64,000 bases of DNA from Lysinibacillus macroides (GCF_001281525.1 NZ_LGCI01000009.1:53103-117102); one strand, 5' to 3'; counted from the stretch's first letter, positions 1 through 7,450 are shown. The notes: a model not told the origin generated them from the letters alone. Numbers and translations: made by a program.

Positions 1-755
1 GTAAAGAGGGGAAGTTTGAGTGGGTGACGGTGGTATACGAAGTACCACAAGCTGAGGATGAGGGAGAGCAAGAACAACAGGCAGAACAGCCATTACCTGA
101 AAAACCATCCATGGAAAATCAGCCTATGGTAGAACCATACCCCGAAAAACCATCCATGGAAAATCCACGAGTGGAAAAACCATTCGTGGAAAATCAAGGA
201 CTACTAAATACTAATATACCAAGTACTGATTTACTAAGTACTGAAAGATTAATTAATAATACTGCTGATGATAAGGAGCCACCTGTTTACGCAGCAACAG
301 AAAAGCAAACCGCTCCTCCAGCACAAAATGCATTTACGTTCTACGAGCAAAATCATTTTGGAGCGCTAGGCTCTTTAATCATTTACAAAATGGATCAATG
401 GATAAATGACCTGTCAGAGCCTTTAGTTATCCATGCGATGGAAAAAGCCGTACTGAACGGAAAAACAAACTGGGGTTATGTGGAAACCATCTTAAAAGAT
501 TGGTTTAACAAGAAACTCTTAACGTTGGAAGCGGTTGAAGCAGCTGACCTACAGTGGAAAAATCAACAAATCCAAGCTAAACAGCAACGTAATCAGTCGT
601 CAAGATATTATCCACCAAAACAGCAAACAGCACCTGTACCTGAATGGTTTAAAAATCGCCATGACACCGTTCCTGATGATGTACCTGAATCAACGTCAAC
701 CATAGATTTTGAAGCAGAACGTCAAAAAATCTTAGAAATGTTAGGGAAGGGGTAG
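1..755 (+). CDS. DnaD-like phage replication protein (5' end outside window)
   Basis: Probable phage replication initiator that loads the helicase at the phage origin. The C-terminal half, from FTFYEQNHFGALG to about residue 170 of the visible part, has the DnaD/DnaB_2 helical-domain pattern, including the NWGYVETILKDW stretch. A GTG at 24 could start the gene, but the frame stays open to the window edge and the codons before it read KFEWVTVVYE. That is typical of the end of an N-terminal winged-helix replisome-organizer domain, so the gene is probably cut by the window. The linker holds three copies of a PEKPSMEN-like repeat. The closing GKG-stop is followed at once by the next gene. The family call is firm; the exact loader or initiator role is inferred. 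Confidence 0.8.
   Translation, partial: KEGKFEWVTVVYEVPQAEDEGEQEQQAEQPLPEKPSMENQPMVEPYPEKPSMENPRVEKPFVENQGLLNTNIPSTDLLSTERLINNTADDKEPPVYAATEKQTAPPAQNAFTFYEQNHFGALGSLIIYKMDQWINDLSEPLVIHAMEKAVLNGKTNWGYVETILKDWFNKKLLTLEAVEAADLQWKNQQIQAKQQRNQSSRYYPPKQQTAPVPEWFKNRHDTVPDDVPESTSTIDFEAERQKILEMLGKG
99..195 (+). repeat. in-frame linker repeats in the DnaD-like gene
   Basis: A 22-base unit encoding EKPSMEN occurs exactly at 99-120 and 144-165, with a degenerate third copy at 174-195 (EKPFVEN). Spacings are 45 and 30 bases, multiples of three, so copy number can change without breaking the frame. They lie in the disordered Pro/Glu-rich linker before the DnaD domain. Confidence 0.85.
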
Positions 756-759
756 TGTG

Positions 760-1134
760 ATGAACAGACATGAGGAGCACATGAAAATACGTGAACATTT
801 TACCAAGGTTGCACAAGCTAAAGGGACTTTTACTAACGGTACCGATCAAGCATTGGTACGAACGGTGACACAGTCTGAAATGAAAGATAATCAAGAACAA
901 AAAATTGAGCGTTTACAGAAGGAAAATGAGCGTCTGCGTGAACAACAGAATCAGTTAATGTCAGACTACCTTAATGATTTAGATGTGTTAGCTGAACATG
1001 CGTTGTTTATATCAAAATTACGTAAAGAGCTAGGTGAAATCAAGAAATTAAAAGAGTTCTATTTCAACACATCTGTTATGTATTATGCAGCACTTGAATT
1101 TTATGCAGATGCAAGCAAATATGAACCGCAATAG
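760..1134 (+). CDS. phage coiled-coil protein, unknown function
   Basis: A 124-residue acidic/basic helical protein. Residues about 40-75 (repeats of ERLQKENERLREQQ type) form a clear coiled coil, followed by a second helical segment. I recognise no catalytic motif. It begins five bases after the DnaD-like gene; a GTG at 757 and the ATG at 760 are both possible starts, and the ATG is preferred. The place in the replication module suggests an accessory to replication, but nothing in the protein proves it. Confidence 0.7.
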   Translation: MNRHEEHMKIREHFTKVAQAKGTFTNGTDQALVRTVTQSEMKDNQEQKIERLQKENERLREQQNQLMSDYLNDLDVLAEHALFISKLRKELGEIKKLKEFYFNTSVMYYAALEFYADASKYEPQ

Positions 1135-1181
1135 TGGAGAGATTGCACGTCAAGCATTGACGGATTTGACAGGTGAAACTC

Positions 1182-1532
1182 ATGACACATGAGGAAGTAG
1201 CCAAGTATATCAATCAACTGATTAGCGAGTATCAGTTCCCGCTACCGGTCTTACAAGATGTCCACAAGCGGCTAAGCGACAGCCAATGTCCACACTACGC
1301 CATGCAGCAGCTACGGTATTTAGACAACCATGTACGAGCTGGTACTGCTAATGGCGGACAGCCACAGCAACAATTTGGCAGCACTATGCCAAGTCAAGGG
1401 GCATACGGTAACAATGCTTATCAGCAAAATCAGCCGCCTATGAACCAGCCAAGCTATACACGAGTGGATGAGGACCCATTTGCAAATAGCAAAGCACCAA
1501 TAGAAGTGATGGATGAGGATCTTCCGTTCTAA
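1182..1532 (+). CDS. DUF6877-like protein with an SSB C-terminal tail
   Basis: The first 50-55 residues (THEEVAKYINQLISEY to QQLRYLDNHV) resemble the small phage family DUF6877. The rest is a low-complexity Q/N/G/P linker ending in DPFANSKAPIEVMDEDLPF, the linker and acidic tip that ends single-stranded DNA-binding proteins (compare DDDLPF in Bacillus SSB). The OB-fold is absent. Known SSB tips dock repair and replication enzymes, so this protein could recruit or mimic that docking. The ATG at 1182 follows AGGTG by six bases and is preferred to the GTG at 1173. The family name is from memory; the tail is unmistakable. Confidence 0.7.
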   Translation: MTHEEVAKYINQLISEYQFPLPVLQDVHKRLSDSQCPHYAMQQLRYLDNHVRAGTANGGQPQQQFGSTMPSQGAYGNNAYQQNQPPMNQPSYTRVDEDPFANSKAPIEVMDEDLPF

Positions 1533-1551
1533 AAAAAGAGAAGGTGAATCT

Positions 1552-1797
1552 ATGAATCAAATAGAGTTAGATTTAGGCATCCCGATTGATGAGAGCAAAC
1601 TAGACCATAACCCTATGGTGAATACATACGGTTATGGTCCAGAAGACAAGCGCTGTAAGCATTGTAAACATCTATTCGCTAGGCAATATGCCAGAACCTA
1701 TTACAAATGTGGTTTACGACAAAATACAAACGGTGCAGCTACAGATCAACGAGTGAATTGGCGAGCTTGTAGCAAGTATGAAAATAACGAGAGATAA
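1552..1797 (+). CDS. small phage zinc-binding protein
   Basis: An 81-residue protein with CKHCKH, YYKCGL and RACSKYE, giving four cysteines that could bind one zinc; the pattern is common in uncharacterised phage proteins of Bacillus. The ATG at 1552 has AGAAGGTGA just upstream; the upstream in-frame ATG at 1513 lies inside the preceding gene and is unlikely. The N-terminus NQIELDLGI looks vaguely like a clamp-binding peptide but lacks the aromatic. Function unknown. Confidence 0.7.
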   Translation: MNQIELDLGIPIDESKLDHNPMVNTYGYGPEDKRCKHCKHLFARQYARTYYKCGLRQNTNGAATDQRVNWRACSKYENNER

Positions 1798-1824
1798 CCG
1801 TCATTTTAGAAAGGGGAAAGGGCT

Positions 1825-2823
1825 ATGGCTACAACAGAACCGAAGTTTTTTTACGAACTGCTAAGAATATTAAAAACGGCTTATACTGGTGACCAAATTA
1901 GCATAGCTTACGAAGCTGAAAAAATTGCTGAAAAGTATGAGAAAAAAGGGTTGCAGGAGCGAGCAAATAAGATACGAGTACAAATAGAGAAATTAAGAGG
2001 TAAGAGGAGTAATAACCCTTTGGGGGAAAAGGCGCAGCGTCTTGGGTGTGAGTTTTTTTACCCAAGTGAAGCGGCTGTTAAAGCCAGGGACTTTGTACCA
2101 ACGTCCAAAAATAAAACAACTATCGCTGAACTTATCAGTGTTATGAGAAAAAAAGAAGTTTTTTGGGAAGCAGAAATCCCGCTTCCTAACAAAACACTCT
2201 TATTTGGTCCACCAGGTACAGGCAAAACAATTAGTGCTCACTATATGGCAAGTCTATTAAATTTACCACTTATGCTAGTGCGATTAGATACATTAATTGA
2301 TAGTCACCTTGGAGGCACAGCGGGCAATTTGAGGAAGATTTTTGATCTGGCCAATGAACAACCTTGCGTACTATTTTTGGATGAATTTGATGCGATTGCT
2401 ACTAACCGCAAAAGGCTACAAGGTGACAGTCCAGAAAATGAAATGAAACGAGTCGTAAACTCATTATTACAAAACTTAGATGCTCTAAGCGATGAGGTAG
2501 TTTTACTGGCTGCTACTAATCTTGATAGTGATATAGATCCTGCTGTGTGGCGCCGTTTTCATAATCGTATGGATTACGAGCTGCCTAATGAGGACGAAAT
2601 GTTTTTCTATTTGGGCAAAAATCTAGCCGATCATTTTCTTATCTGTGAAATACTACCACACTTAATTGGCCGAACGTTCTCAGACGTTGAGATTATCTTA
2701 AATAAGGCTAAAACAAAAAGTATATTAAGGTCGGTAGATTTAACTGCAACACTCATTCAAGAGTCATTGGATGAATTATTACTCCAAGAGTTAGAACCGA
2801 GGAATAATCATGAGTCATTGTAA
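1825..2823 (+). CDS. AAA+ ATPase
   Basis: A 332-residue AAA ATPase of the FtsH/spastin-like 'ATPase associated with various cellular activities' type. Walker A GPPGTGKT is at about residues 128-135, Walker B LFLDEFDA around D186-E187, a sensor-1 LLAATN follows, and WRRFHNR supplies arginine-finger residues. The N-terminal 100 residues are helical. There is no membrane segment or protease domain, so it is a cytosolic remodelling ATPase. It follows a good AGAAAGGGGAAA site and overlaps the next gene by 14 bases. Partner and substrate are unknown; the setting suggests phage replication or protection of phage DNA. Confidence 0.85.
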   Translation: MATTEPKFFYELLRILKTAYTGDQISIAYEAEKIAEKYEKKGLQERANKIRVQIEKLRGKRSNNPLGEKAQRLGCEFFYPSEAAVKARDFVPTSKNKTTIAELISVMRKKEVFWEAEIPLPNKTLLFGPPGTGKTISAHYMASLLNLPLMLVRLDTLIDSHLGGTAGNLRKIFDLANEQPCVLFLDEFDAIATNRKRLQGDSPENEMKRVVNSLLQNLDALSDEVVLLAATNLDSDIDPAVWRRFHNRMDYELPNEDEMFFYLGKNLADHFLICEILPHLIGRTFSDVEIILNKAKTKSILRSVDLTATLIQESLDELLLQELEPRNNHESL

Positions 2824-3004
2824 ACGATGCAACAGACCATTAAAAAGCGGCGAATCTATCATACGGCAATATGGACCTACTTGCTGGCAACGACATTTAG
2901 ATGATCTTGAACAGGAGTTTTTAAAGAATCAGCTCACTATCTTTGACATACTACGGGATACCATAAATGGAGGAGATGAAGATGTTACTAGGGAGATGTG
3001 TTGA
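2810..3004 (+). CDS. DUF6011-like zinc-binding phage protein with clamp motif
   Basis: A 64-residue protein beginning CKRCNRPLKSGESI and continuing YGPTCWQRH, a three-cysteine/one-histidine zinc site like DUF6011. Residues 41-45 read QLTIF, close to the sliding-clamp binding consensus QL(S/D)LF. The start overlaps the AAA ATPase end by 14 bases, so translation is probably coupled. Function unknown; the clamp-like peptide suggests association with the replisome. Confidence 0.7.
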   Translation: MSHCKRCNRPLKSGESIIRQYGPTCWQRHLDDLEQEFLKNQLTIFDILRDTINGGDEDVTREMC

Positions 3005-3476
3005 TCCAGGGCCTTCTTCTAATCTAAAAAAAGGCGAGGTGTACTACCTATTTCCGCATGGCGGCCTAGCATACTGTGCTAGTCGCTTCCCTAGAATTGG
3101 CTCAAAATTTGGCATATATCAAAAAAGCCGCTTTGAGCTAGTAGAGGTTGCTATTGATACACCAGCGCAAGCACCTAATAAATATTTAGCTCGCGTAATA
3201 AATCCACCCTCACATTTTTACCAAGTGGGAGAGGAGTACATCATTACAGAGCCAAGGACAGACGGCTACTACAGTGTGTATTATAAGCACCGTTCAGATG
3301 GGCCACCGATTGGCGCGTATAGACGTACGGATTGCTTTGAGCGTGTGATCCCGATTAAAGAATCAGAAGCAGACAAGGCTACCGTGTTTGAGGTTGGGGC
3401 AAGAACTGTACCAGAAGCGGTCAAGGTAAACGTGGCCGCCAAACAACCAAAATATGAGCAGCTTAGTTTGTTTTAA
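2982..3476 (+). CDS. phage protein of unknown fold ending in a clamp-binding peptide
   Basis: A 164-residue protein with two similar halves, each holding a KKGEVYYL or VGEEYIIT beta-rich segment, perhaps a duplicated small beta barrel. It ends in KYEQLSLF, an exact match to the bacterial beta-clamp binding consensus QL(S/D)LF. The ATG at 2982 is seven bases after GGAGGA and is preferred over in-frame ATGs at 2967 and 2976; it overlaps the previous gene. The clamp link is a motif inference. Confidence 0.65.
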   Translation: MLLGRCVDPGPSSNLKKGEVYYLFPHGGLAYCASRFPRIGSKFGIYQKSRFELVEVAIDTPAQAPNKYLARVINPPSHFYQVGEEYIITEPRTDGYYSVYYKHRSDGPPIGAYRRTDCFERVIPIKESEADKATVFEVGARTVPEAVKVNVAAKQPKYEQLSLF

Positions 3477-3490
3477 GTACAAGAACCAAA

Positions 3491-4960
3491 ATGTGCAGGA
3501 AGGAGAATGTGAAATTGAAGCAGCTAGATTTATTTAGGGAAATCATAGTTGACAACTTTGCTGGCGGAGGCGGAGCCAGTACAGGAATAGAAATGGCCAC
3601 AGGTATGAGTGTAGACATAGCCATCAACCACGATCCAGCAGCCATCGCTATGCACAAGTTAAATCATCCAGACACGGAACATTTTTGCGAATCTGTATGG
3701 GATGTTGATCCAAAAGAAGCCGTTCGAGGGCGTAAAGTTGGGCTTGCTTGGTTTAGCCCAGATTGCAAACATTTTAGTAAAGCTAAAGGTGGCAAGCCAG
3801 TAGACAAAAATATACGTGGGTTAGCATGGGTAGCTGTTAAATGGGCTATCACTGTAAAACCACGTGTAATAATGTTAGAAAACGTAGAAGAATTTAAGAC
3901 ATGGGGACCGATAGATGAAAATGGTAATCCTATTAAATGGCAAATAGGTGTAACATTTAATAGTTTTATAAAAGCGTTAGAGGTACTAGGTTACAATGTA
4001 GAATTTAAAGATCTTAGAGCTTGTGACTATGGAGCACCAACAACACGCAAACGCTTCTTTATGATTGCACGTTCGGATGGGCGACCTATTGTGTGGCCAA
4101 ACCCCACTCATGGAGACCCCAACAGTGAGGAAGTGAAAAATGGGAAATTAAAACCATGGCGCACAGCAGGTGAAATAATTGATTGGTCCATTGGTACACC
4201 ATCCATATTTGATAGAAAAAAGCCACTTGCTGAAAATACTATGAGGAGAATTGCAAGGGGAATAGAACGCTTTGTCGTAAATAATCCATCACCATTTATC
4301 GTTCGTATTGGTCAAACAGGATTTGGGGGAGATAGATTACAATATCCACTTAATATGCCACTTACAACGATTACGACAAAGGCAGAGCATTTACTTGTCG
4401 CTCCTACATTCCTAGTGAATACATCAGGGCACCCAGGTAGTAAACTGAGTGATCCACTTAAGACAATAACTACAGGTGGACATCATGCATTAATAACACC
4501 TTTTCTAACAACTTATTATACAGAAACAACTAAAAATGGAGTAAGAGGTCAAACATTACAGGAGCCAATTGCTACAATTCCTACTGCCAATAGGTTCGGA
4601 TTAGTTAATGCTTTTTTAACCAAATATTACGGGTCAGACATTGGTCAACAAGTAGATGAACCTTTACACACGATAACAACAAAAGATCGATTTGGGCTTA
4701 TTACAGTGCATGGCAAACCCTATCAAAATCAAATTGTTGATATTGGTATGCGTATGTTACAGCCTCATGAACTTTATGCAGCTCAAGGTTTTCCTGCAAA
4801 TTATTTAATAGATAAATATGCTAATGGTCAAAAAATTCCTAAAGCAGAACAAGTCAAACGGGTAGGCAATAGCGTTCCGCCAGATTTACCTGAAGCTCTA
4901 GTTCGTGCAAATTTACCAGAGTTGTGCGCTCGATCTAGTCGATATGCGGTTGGGGTTTAA
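3491..4960 (+). CDS. DNA cytosine-C5 methyltransferase
   Basis: Transfers a methyl group from S-adenosylmethionine to cytosine C5 in DNA. Motif I is FAGGGGASTG, motif IV is SPDCKHFS with the nucleophile C92, motif VI is LENVEEF, motif VIII is TTRKRFF, and motifs IX-X are AAQGFPANYLI and KRVGNSVPPDL. SPDC replaces the usual PPC, as in a known phage subgroup. The target-recognition region between VIII and IX contains four copies of a PL.TITT unit. Near the N-terminus is KQLDLFRE, a perfect clamp-binding peptide. The start could be ATG 3491, GTG 3509 or TTG 3515; AGGAAGGAG lies at 3497-3505. No restriction endonuclease is nearby, so it is an orphan enzyme, probably protecting phage DNA. Confidence 0.93.
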   Translation: MCRKENVKLKQLDLFREIIVDNFAGGGGASTGIEMATGMSVDIAINHDPAAIAMHKLNHPDTEHFCESVWDVDPKEAVRGRKVGLAWFSPDCKHFSKAKGGKPVDKNIRGLAWVAVKWAITVKPRVIMLENVEEFKTWGPIDENGNPIKWQIGVTFNSFIKALEVLGYNVEFKDLRACDYGAPTTRKRFFMIARSDGRPIVWPNPTHGDPNSEEVKNGKLKPWRTAGEIIDWSIGTPSIFDRKKPLAENTMRRIARGIERFVVNNPSPFIVRIGQTGFGGDRLQYPLNMPLTTITTKAEHLLVAPTFLVNTSGHPGSKLSDPLKTITTGGHHALITPFLTTYYTETTKNGVRGQTLQEPIATIPTANRFGLVNAFLTKYYGSDIGQQVDEPLHTITTKDRFGLITVHGKPYQNQIVDIGMRMLQPHELYAAQGFPANYLIDKYANGQKIPKAEQVKRVGNSVPPDLPEALVRANLPELCARSSRYAVGV

Positions 4961-4990
4961 TACACACAATGCTAATTTGGAGGGTAGAGG

Positions 4991-5065
4991 ATGGAGTTAA
5001 TTTTAATAGGCTTTGCGGCAGGGATATGGATTTCATATTTTTTAGATAAAAAAATTACAAAATAG
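4991..5065 (+). CDS. 24-residue membrane microprotein
   Basis: A short open frame reading MELILIGFAAGIWISYFLDK and four more residues: one transmembrane helix followed by a positively charged tail. GGAGGG ends six bases before the ATG, a strong ribosome binding site, and the frame is tucked between two clear genes on the same strand. It resembles no family I know. It could tether a partner or be a small lysogeny-related membrane peptide. Confidence 0.5.
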   Translation: MELILIGFAAGIWISYFLDKKITK

Positions 5066-5104
5066 ATAAGCACAATGTCAATTTTAAAAAAGGAGATATG
5101 AAAA

Positions 5105-5584
5105 ATGAAGATAAAAGACGTTAATTTCATACCGCCAAAATTCGTTTTTAATAAAGATTACATTGAAGCTGGGTGTCCAGTGAGATATTTCGAATTCAAT
5201 AAGCATGAATATTATGGCTTGGTGGCAACACACCGAGAAGCAAGCGAAATAAAAACTAGCGCAAAAAGTCATAAAGACCAAGCGTTTGAAATCTATTATG
5301 AGGCTGTCGCAGGAGATTCTTTAGAAAGTGTTCTACTGGAAGGTGAGCCTAACGAAATTTCGAAATCAGAGGCTTTGCTTAAATTCTTGCTTGCAAAAGA
5401 TACTAAAAATGAAATCGTAGGCGAGCTAATTGAGGAATTTGAAACTATCAAGAATGGTGTCGTTTTATATGTCAATGTTGTTCAGCAATGGGAACTTGAT
5501 AGTGTAAAACCTTTACCTAAGCCAGTGCCAGCAAAAGGGCAACTTAGTCTATGGGAGTGGAATGAGGAGGCGCTTGTACCATGA
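5105..5584 (+). CDS. phage protein of unknown function with C-terminal clamp-like motif
   Basis: A 159-residue soluble protein with a mixed alpha/beta composition and a helical middle (ALLKFLLAKDTKNEIVGELI). The end reads PAKGQLSLWEWNEEALVP, where QLSLW (Q146) resembles the clamp-binding consensus with Trp in place of Phe. The start follows AAAAAAGGAG. It overlaps the adenine methyltransferase by four bases (ATGA), so the two are probably translated together. No domain recognised. Confidence 0.65.
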   Translation: MKIKDVNFIPPKFVFNKDYIEAGCPVRYFEFNKHEYYGLVATHREASEIKTSAKSHKDQAFEIYYEAVAGDSLESVLLEGEPNEISKSEALLKFLLAKDTKNEIVGELIEEFETIKNGVVLYVNVVQQWELDSVKPLPKPVPAKGQLSLWEWNEEALVP

Positions 5585-6387
5585 GTAGCATACCGCGCAT
5601 TTTACATTATCCAGGCAGCAAATGGTCCTTAGCAGATTGGATTATCAGCCACTTCCCGGACCACGAAACATATTTAGAGCCTTTCTTTGGATCCGGAGCC
5701 GTGCTTTTTTCTAAAAAACGTAGCCAGCTGGAGACTGTCAATGACTTAGATGGGGAAATTGTTAATCTATTCCAGGTTATTCGAGAGCGGCCAGACGAAT
5801 TGGCCCATCAAATTAAATTTACACCACATAGTCGCCAAGAATATTACAACAGCTATTTAGTAGCGGATAACGAGTTGGAACGAGCTAGACGCTTAATCGT
5901 TCGTTTGTGGCAAGGTCGCGGAGGGAAAACAAGCCACCGTACAGGATGGCGCTCAATGATTGAAATGAATGGCCCATTACCAGGCAAAGAATGGCTTAGG
6001 TTTCCGGAAAAAATCGCTGTCGTCGCCGAAAGGTTAGTCGGTGTACAAATTGAAAACCAGCCTGCAGTCGAATTAATCCAACGTTACTCGAGGCAGAACG
6101 TTTTAATCTATGCTGATCCGCCTTACATCTTATCAACACGAACAACAACCAGCTACAAACACGAAATGACAAACGAGCAACACGAGGAATTACTTACAGT
6201 TTTAAATAGTCATCCCGGTCCAGTTATTTTATCGGGCTATGAAAATGAGCTTTATAGTACCTTGCTCAAAGATTGGCATAAGGAGCATAGACAAGCAAAG
6301 GCAGAGGGTGGCGCATCACGGATAGAAACGCTTTATATTAACCCTGTTGTTGCAGAACATGGATGTAGGCAACAGACTTTATTTTAA
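5581..6387 (+). CDS. DNA adenine-N6 methyltransferase (Dam/D12 class)
   Basis: Methylates adenine N6 in DNA using S-adenosylmethionine. The N-terminus carries HYPGSKWSL and the AdoMet motif YLEPFFGSGAV; the catalytic motif DPPY is at D179-Y182 (IYADPPYIL). At 268 residues it is the usual length of D12-class (Dam-like) phage enzymes. It ends in RQQTLF, which faintly resembles a clamp peptide. It overlaps the previous gene by four bases. No cognate endonuclease is visible; with the C5 enzyme it would give the phage dual methylation, an anti-restriction role inferred from context. The specificity cannot be read from the sequence. Confidence 0.93.
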   Translation: MSSIPRILHYPGSKWSLADWIISHFPDHETYLEPFFGSGAVLFSKKRSQLETVNDLDGEIVNLFQVIRERPDELAHQIKFTPHSRQEYYNSYLVADNELERARRLIVRLWQGRGGKTSHRTGWRSMIEMNGPLPGKEWLRFPEKIAVVAERLVGVQIENQPAVELIQRYSRQNVLIYADPPYILSTRTTTSYKHEMTNEQHEELLTVLNSHPGPVILSGYENELYSTLLKDWHKEHRQAKAEGGASRIETLYINPVVAEHGCRQQTLF

Positions 6388-6421
6388 CTAAGTGCAATAC
6401 CAAAGGGAAGGGAGCAAATAG

Positions 6422-6598
6422 ATGCAAGAGGTAAAACTAGGCAACACATTTGTGATCCGAACAGATGACGAAAATTTTAAACAAGCTATCGATCAGTTTT
6501 TAGCTAGTCACTGTGATGAAAATAAAGTAAATGCAGCATGTTACGACTTAAATGAGGTGGGTGCAAAAAAAGTAATGGATATTGTATTTGAAGAGTAA
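6422..6598 (+). CDS. small phage protein, unknown function
   Basis: A 58-residue frame (MQEVKLGNTFVIRTDDENF...VMDIVFEE) preceded by AAGGGAAGGGAG, an excellent ribosome binding site. It is acidic and looks like a small alpha/beta fold. It sits in the same-strand run of short early genes, with spacing of 34 bases after the Dam gene and 36 before the next. I recognise no family. Confidence 0.6.
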   Translation: MQEVKLGNTFVIRTDDENFKQAIDQFLASHCDENKVNAACYDLNEVGAKKVMDIVFEE

Positions 6599-6634
6599 AT
6601 ATTCATCACAATATCGAAAGAGAGGAGTCAACAA

Positions 6635-6883
6635 ATGTTAGAAATTACGGAAAAGCGCCTTATCACTACTCGTAAGACGCATGAATGTTACGGTTGTATG
6701 GGTGCAATTAACAAAGGCGAAACTGTGGTATTCATCATAGCAAAACAAGATGAACAACCTATACGATTCCATTTGCACCAGGAATGCAATATAAAGTTGG
6801 CCAAGAATAAAAATGCATTAGACGGCATCTATTACGGCTGCTTAAATGACTTGCAGCCAACACCACAGTGGTTAGCAGAATAA
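6635..6883 (+). CDS. small zinc-binding phage protein
   Basis: An 82-residue protein with RKTHECYGCMGAINKGE and HLHQECN, giving a CxxC plus H/C zinc site; the layout resembles uncharacterised phage proteins of Firmicutes. AGAGAGGAG precedes the ATG by seven bases. It is the last gene before the hairpins and the late regulator. Function unknown. Confidence 0.65.
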   Translation: MLEITEKRLITTRKTHECYGCMGAINKGETVVFIIAKQDEQPIRFHLHQECNIKLAKNKNALDGIYYGCLNDLQPTPQWLAE

Positions 6884-6889
6884 AAAAGC

Positions 6890-6961
6890 CATAGCACTGC
6901 CATGCTATGACCTTCGCCCTCCTATGAGGCTAACAATACTAGCATTATACCATAGGAGGGC
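6890..6961 (+). promoter_or_regulatory. double hairpin hiding the ribosome binding site of the late regulator
   Basis: Two hairpins lie back to back. The first pairs CATAGCA (6890-6896) with TGCTATG (6903-6909). The second pairs GCCCTCCTATG (6916-6926) with CATAGGAGGGC (6951-6961), 11 perfect base pairs over a 24-base loop. The right arm contains the AGGAGGG that serves the ATG at 6969, so folding would hide it. Neither hairpin has a U-run, which argues against a terminator. A translational switch is inferred. Confidence 0.6.
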
Positions 6962-6968
6962 AACTTAT

Positions 6969-7433
6969 ATGCAATTAGCAGATACACCCAACAAAGTAAA
7001 TGAAATGATTAAAGATTACATAATGATGAAACAAGAAATTGCACGTCTTGAAAGAATCTTATACGGCTTTACGATTCCAATGGAGAATTGGGGTGTGGCG
7101 CAATATGGTATTGATGCCGCAATGCCTAGAGGCTCTAACGGAAAAAGCCAAGCTGAATTAAGACAAATGGATATTAGAGAAAAAAAGCAACTTGGAAGAT
7201 TAACGATCTTACGAGCCAAGGTTACGATTTTAGAAAAATATACAGACAGTTTCCCAGATTTAGCTACTAATATTATTTATGATCGAATACTAGATGGTTG
7301 GACATATAAATCAATTGCAACCGAATTGCGTGTTAGCGCTACCTATGTGAAAAAGCGCAAACATTACATTGTGGATTTAATTACAAATGAGCAAAAAACT
7401 CAAAAAGTCCCAAAGTACACGAAAAACCCCTAG
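6969..7433 (+). CDS. ArpU/RinA-like late transcription regulator
   Basis: A 154-residue protein with an N-terminal helical part, a coiled middle (MDIREKKQLGRLTILRAKV) and a C-terminal helix-turn-helix (ILDGWTYKSIATELRVSATYVKKRKHYI). Length and layout, and its place just before terminase, match phage late-gene activators of the ArpU/RinA type or a related sigma-like family. The ATG at 6969 follows AGGAGGG by eight bases; an upstream in-frame ATG (6924) lies inside the hairpin and is rejected. It probably turns on the packaging-structural operon. The exact family is uncertain. Confidence 0.65.
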   Translation: MQLADTPNKVNEMIKDYIMMKQEIARLERILYGFTIPMENWGVAQYGIDAAMPRGSNGKSQAELRQMDIREKKQLGRLTILRAKVTILEKYTDSFPDLATNIIYDRILDGWTYKSIATELRVSATYVKKRKHYIVDLITNEQKTQKVPKYTKNP

Positions 7434-7450
7434 AGTCACAAAAAACCCCT
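7419..7450 (+). repeat. tandem AAAAACCCCT repeat at the end of the regulator gene
   Basis: Two near-identical 14-base copies (CAC, G or A, then AAAAACCCCT) at 7419-7432 and 7437-7450, 18 bases apart, run from the last codons of the regulator into the intergenic space. They sit just upstream of the promoter-like sequence at 7474-7503. A binding site for the regulator is possible but unproven. Confidence 0.4.

Noticed and set aside
99..195. Possible CRISPR-like repeat
   Set aside because: Units are in-frame, protein-coding and have no unique spacers of constant length; it is a linker repeat.
1121..1192. 23-residue frame MNRNSGEIARQALTDLTGET
   Set aside because: Overlaps the end of one gene and the start of another and lacks a ribosome binding site; cannot be told from chance.
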